Shown: positions 5,121 through 6,449 of the stretch, piece by piece
How positions within the stretch are numbered: the stretch's first letter is position 1
How the letters are laid out: each line of letters begins with the position of its first letter
NCBI GenBank assembly: GCA_016195505.1
Contig: JACPZN010000200.1
Coordinates: 1 to 6,449 of the forward strand
Reading direction: 5' to 3'
From: Nitrospirota bacterium
GTDB taxonomy: Bacteria > Nitrospirota > Nitrospiria > Nitrospirales > Nitrospiraceae
Length of the DNA stretch: 6,449 nucleotides
The notes under the pieces: model-generated
The model's input: only the letters and a program-made list of their open reading frames with translations
Told to the model about the DNA's origin: nothing
Database searches by the model: none
Translations under genes and position numbers: made by a program

Positions 5121-5441
5121 ATGCCTCTCTACGAGTATCGCTGCGAACAATGTTCCAAGCAGTTTGAAGCCACCCAATCCGTTCATGCCAGAGCCGAGGA
5201 CACGGAATGCCCCTTCTGCCATGCCCAACAGGCAACCAGGATCCTGTCTTCCTTTGCATCCAAAATCGCCGGCGACCATAAACCGGGCTTCGCTGAAATC
5301 AAAGCCAAAGCGATGAACAATGAACGCATGGAACGGTTTGCCAAGCTACCGCCGCTGAATGCAAAACGCAATGTGCCGCCGCCGAATACCTCATCTGACT
5401 CAAGCCCGGTCACGGGGACGGGATCGAGCTCTGGATCATAA
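5121..5441 (+). CDS. FmdB-family zinc-ribbon protein
   Basis: This 106-residue protein begins MPLYEYRCEQC, the signature of the FmdB/CxxC_CxxC_SSSS putative regulatory family. Cys8/Cys11 and Cys30/Cys33 (CPFC) form the expected four-cysteine zinc ribbon. After the ribbon comes the usual ATRILSSFASK segment, then a charged helix (about residues 58-78) and a low-complexity tail rich in P, S, T and G that is probably disordered. FmdB was first noted beside formamidase genes and proposed as a regulator, but the family's molecular role is not settled. I start at ATG 5121 because the family almost invariably starts MP(L/I)YEY. The frame also extends to a GTG at 5088. AAAGGGA lies about ten bases upstream, a loose ribosome site. 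It heads a rightward cluster with the binding-protein gene. Confidence 0.9.
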   Translation: MPLYEYRCEQCSKQFEATQSVHARAEDTECPFCHAQQATRILSSFASKIAGDHKPGFAEIKAKAMNNERMERFAKLPPLNAKRNVPPPNTSSDSSPVTGTGSSSGS

Positions 5442-5442
5442 T

Positions 5443-5514
5443 ATGGACCGGCCTCGTTTTTTCCCCGCACCGAACGACTCGATTTCTGATCTCCACCTGC
5501 CCGAGGTTCCATGA
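5443..5514 (+). CDS. Possible 23-codon linking reading frame (doubtful gene)
   Basis: An ATG one base after the zinc-ribbon TAA opens a 23-residue frame (beginning MDRPRFFPAPND). Its TGA overlaps the ATG of the next gene as ATGA. The exact bridging of the gap suggests translational coupling. However, there is no ribosome site of its own, it contains a T6 run, and the peptide resembles nothing I know. Chance is a serious alternative. Confidence 0.25.
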   Translation: MDRPRFFPAPNDSISDLHLPEVP

Positions 5515-6335
5515 CTGTGAACTGGTTCCGTGCCACAGCGCTTTTCGGTCTCAGCGTTTGTCTGACATTTCCAATCGCAGCCTACACCGAGAATACAGGA
5601 AATCTTGTGATCGCAGGCCATGGACCAGAGCTGGCGACAGTAGAGGCGTTGGCGCGCGCTTTCGAGAAGGCCAATCCCCGCACCTACGTCGACCTGATGT
5701 GGGACGACAATTCCAAGCCGCTGGAGTTGGTCAAAGCCGGCCTCGCCCATCTCGCCGTAACAGGAGCTGAAGATCCAGCGCTGGCCGCCACGCAGATCGG
5801 ATGGGATGGCATCGGCATTTTGGTCCATTTGTCGAACTTCACCAAAGAAGTGACCAAGCAACAAGTCGCCGACATCTTTTCCGGCAAGATAAAGGAATGG
5901 TCTGAACTAGGTGGGCCAGAAACCAAGATTCTGCTGATCGACCGCCCGCGCAATCAAAACGTCCGCGAGGCATTCGAAACTCAACTGGGCATCGCCGGGA
6001 AAATCCCAAATACCGCCAAGGTAATCGGCCGGGATGAGCAAGTCGTGAAGACGGTGGTCGGAACACTTCCACCGCTTTCAGCCGCAGCCTATCTCTCATT
6101 GAGCACCGGTCTATCCGTGGTTTCGAGCGGCGTCGCCGTCCGGCTGCTGCCGGTGGATAAGATTGAACCAGAAGTGCCGACGGTCAAAGACGGCCGCTAT
6201 AGTCTCCGCCGCCCTCTGTTGATGCTGTCGAAAAAAGAGCCCAATTCCTTGGTCGAGGCCTTTGCACGATTCGCCTTATCGGCTCCAGGCCAAGCGATTG
6301 TCGGAGAAACCTATATCCCGATGTCGAGCAAGTAA
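5511..6335 (+). CDS. Secreted PstS-like periplasmic substrate-binding protein
   Basis: This 274-residue protein has an N-terminal signal peptide (MTVNWFR then hydrophobic to about residue 24, with likely cleavage near the AAY/T residues 23-26). The mature part is of the PBP-like type (PstS/PF12849-related). The most telling stretch is DGIGILVHLSNF...VADIFSGKIKEWSELGG at about 99-135, which matches the DGIAVVVHPSNP...DIFSGKITNWKELGG pattern of that family. Also typical are NLVIAGHGPEL at the start of lobe one and a C-terminal FARFALSAPGQAIV. Unlike canonical PstS, the first loop reads GHGPEL rather than a Ser/Thr-rich phosphate loop, so the ligand may not be phosphate (inference). GAGG four bases upstream supports the ATG at 5511. 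No ABC permease or ATPase is adjacent in the window. Confidence 0.85.
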   Translation: MTVNWFRATALFGLSVCLTFPIAAYTENTGNLVIAGHGPELATVEALARAFEKANPRTYVDLMWDDNSKPLELVKAGLAHLAVTGAEDPALAATQIGWDGIGILVHLSNFTKEVTKQQVADIFSGKIKEWSELGGPETKILLIDRPRNQNVREAFETQLGIAGKIPNTAKVIGRDEQVVKTVVGTLPPLSAAAYLSLSTGLSVVSSGVAVRLLPVDKIEPEVPTVKDGRYSLRRPLLMLSKKEPNSLVEAFARFALSAPGQAIVGETYIPMSSK

Positions 6336-6357
6336 TCCATTGTCGAAGGAGGTTATC

Positions 6358-6449
6358 ATGCACCCCTGGCAATCGTCCCCCTTTAACACCATCTTCTTCT
6401 CACTCATGCTTATGCTGACCCTGTCCACTACACAAACGCTCAATGCCGA
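6358..6449 (+). CDS. Start of an exported protein, cut by the window edge
   Basis: The first 30 codons are visible: a short hydrophilic start (MHPWQSSPFN), a hydrophobic core (TIFFSLMLMLTLST) and an apparent export-signal end near QTLNA. AAGGAGG five bases before the ATG makes the start convincing. It begins 22 bases after the binding-protein stop, so the two are probably co-transcribed. The mature protein lies outside the window and cannot be identified. Confidence 0.8.
   Translation, partial: MHPWQSSPFNTIFFSLMLMLTLSTTQTLNA

Noticed and set aside
5406..5462. Possible intrinsic terminator after the zinc-ribbon gene (CCGGTC/GACCGG arms and a T6 run)
   Set aside because: Only six paired bases around a 34-base loop, with the T-run not directly after the stem; too weak to call.

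Overview
The window looks like a chromosomal segment of a moderately GC-rich Gram-negative bacterium. Protein style (HemE, HemH, the FmdB-type zinc ribbon and several small hypotheticals) suggests Nitrospira or another Nitrospirota. That is a recognition-based guess, with no marker gene here to prove it. No rRNA, tRNA, CRISPR array, transposase or phage gene is visible.

Layout. (1) Positions 1-1678, minus strand: haem biosynthesis. hemE (uroporphyrinogen decarboxylase) comes first and hemH (ferrochelatase, cut by the left window edge) second. hemE is broken: its two parts lie in different frames, and a conserved stretch of roughly 19 residues is missing at the junction near 1442. (2) 1679-2028: a 350-base divergent spacer. 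It holds a strong sigma70-type promoter (TTCACT, 17 bases, TATAAT) pointing right, followed by an 11-of-12 inverted repeat at the predicted transcript start. (3) 2029-3003, plus: an acyl-CoA/fatty acid delta-9 type desaturase with all histidine boxes, ending at a stem-loop. (4) 3083-4954, minus: an apparent four-gene unit read from a promoter near 5000-5029. In transcription order these are a 58-aa acidic protein, a 67-aa protein with possible zinc ligands, an EamA/DMT-family permease, and a 156-aa protein of unknown function. (5) 4996 onward, plus: an FmdB-family zinc-ribbon protein, a secreted PstS-like periplasmic binding protein, and the first 30 codons of another apparently exported protein cut by the right edge.

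The most unusual structure lies between genes. Two spacers between same-strand genes (hemE/hemH at 639-708, and the 67-aa gene/EamA at 4455-4540) are almost filled by inverted repeats. The arms of each are runs of degenerate 7-base units. One is AT-rich (nnnAAAA against TTTTnnn) and the other GC-rich (approximately GnnCTGA against TCAGnnC). Both begin at the upstream stop codon, end 11-13 bases before the downstream start, and share the 7-mer ACTTGTC in the central spacer. They look like two members of one class of heptad-phased intergenic element despite unrelated arm sequences.

Functionally the segment is mostly housekeeping: haem synthesis, membrane lipid unsaturation, a metabolite exporter and an envelope binding protein. 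The small proteins, the structured leaders and the face-to-face promoters at 4996-5029 are the less ordinary parts.
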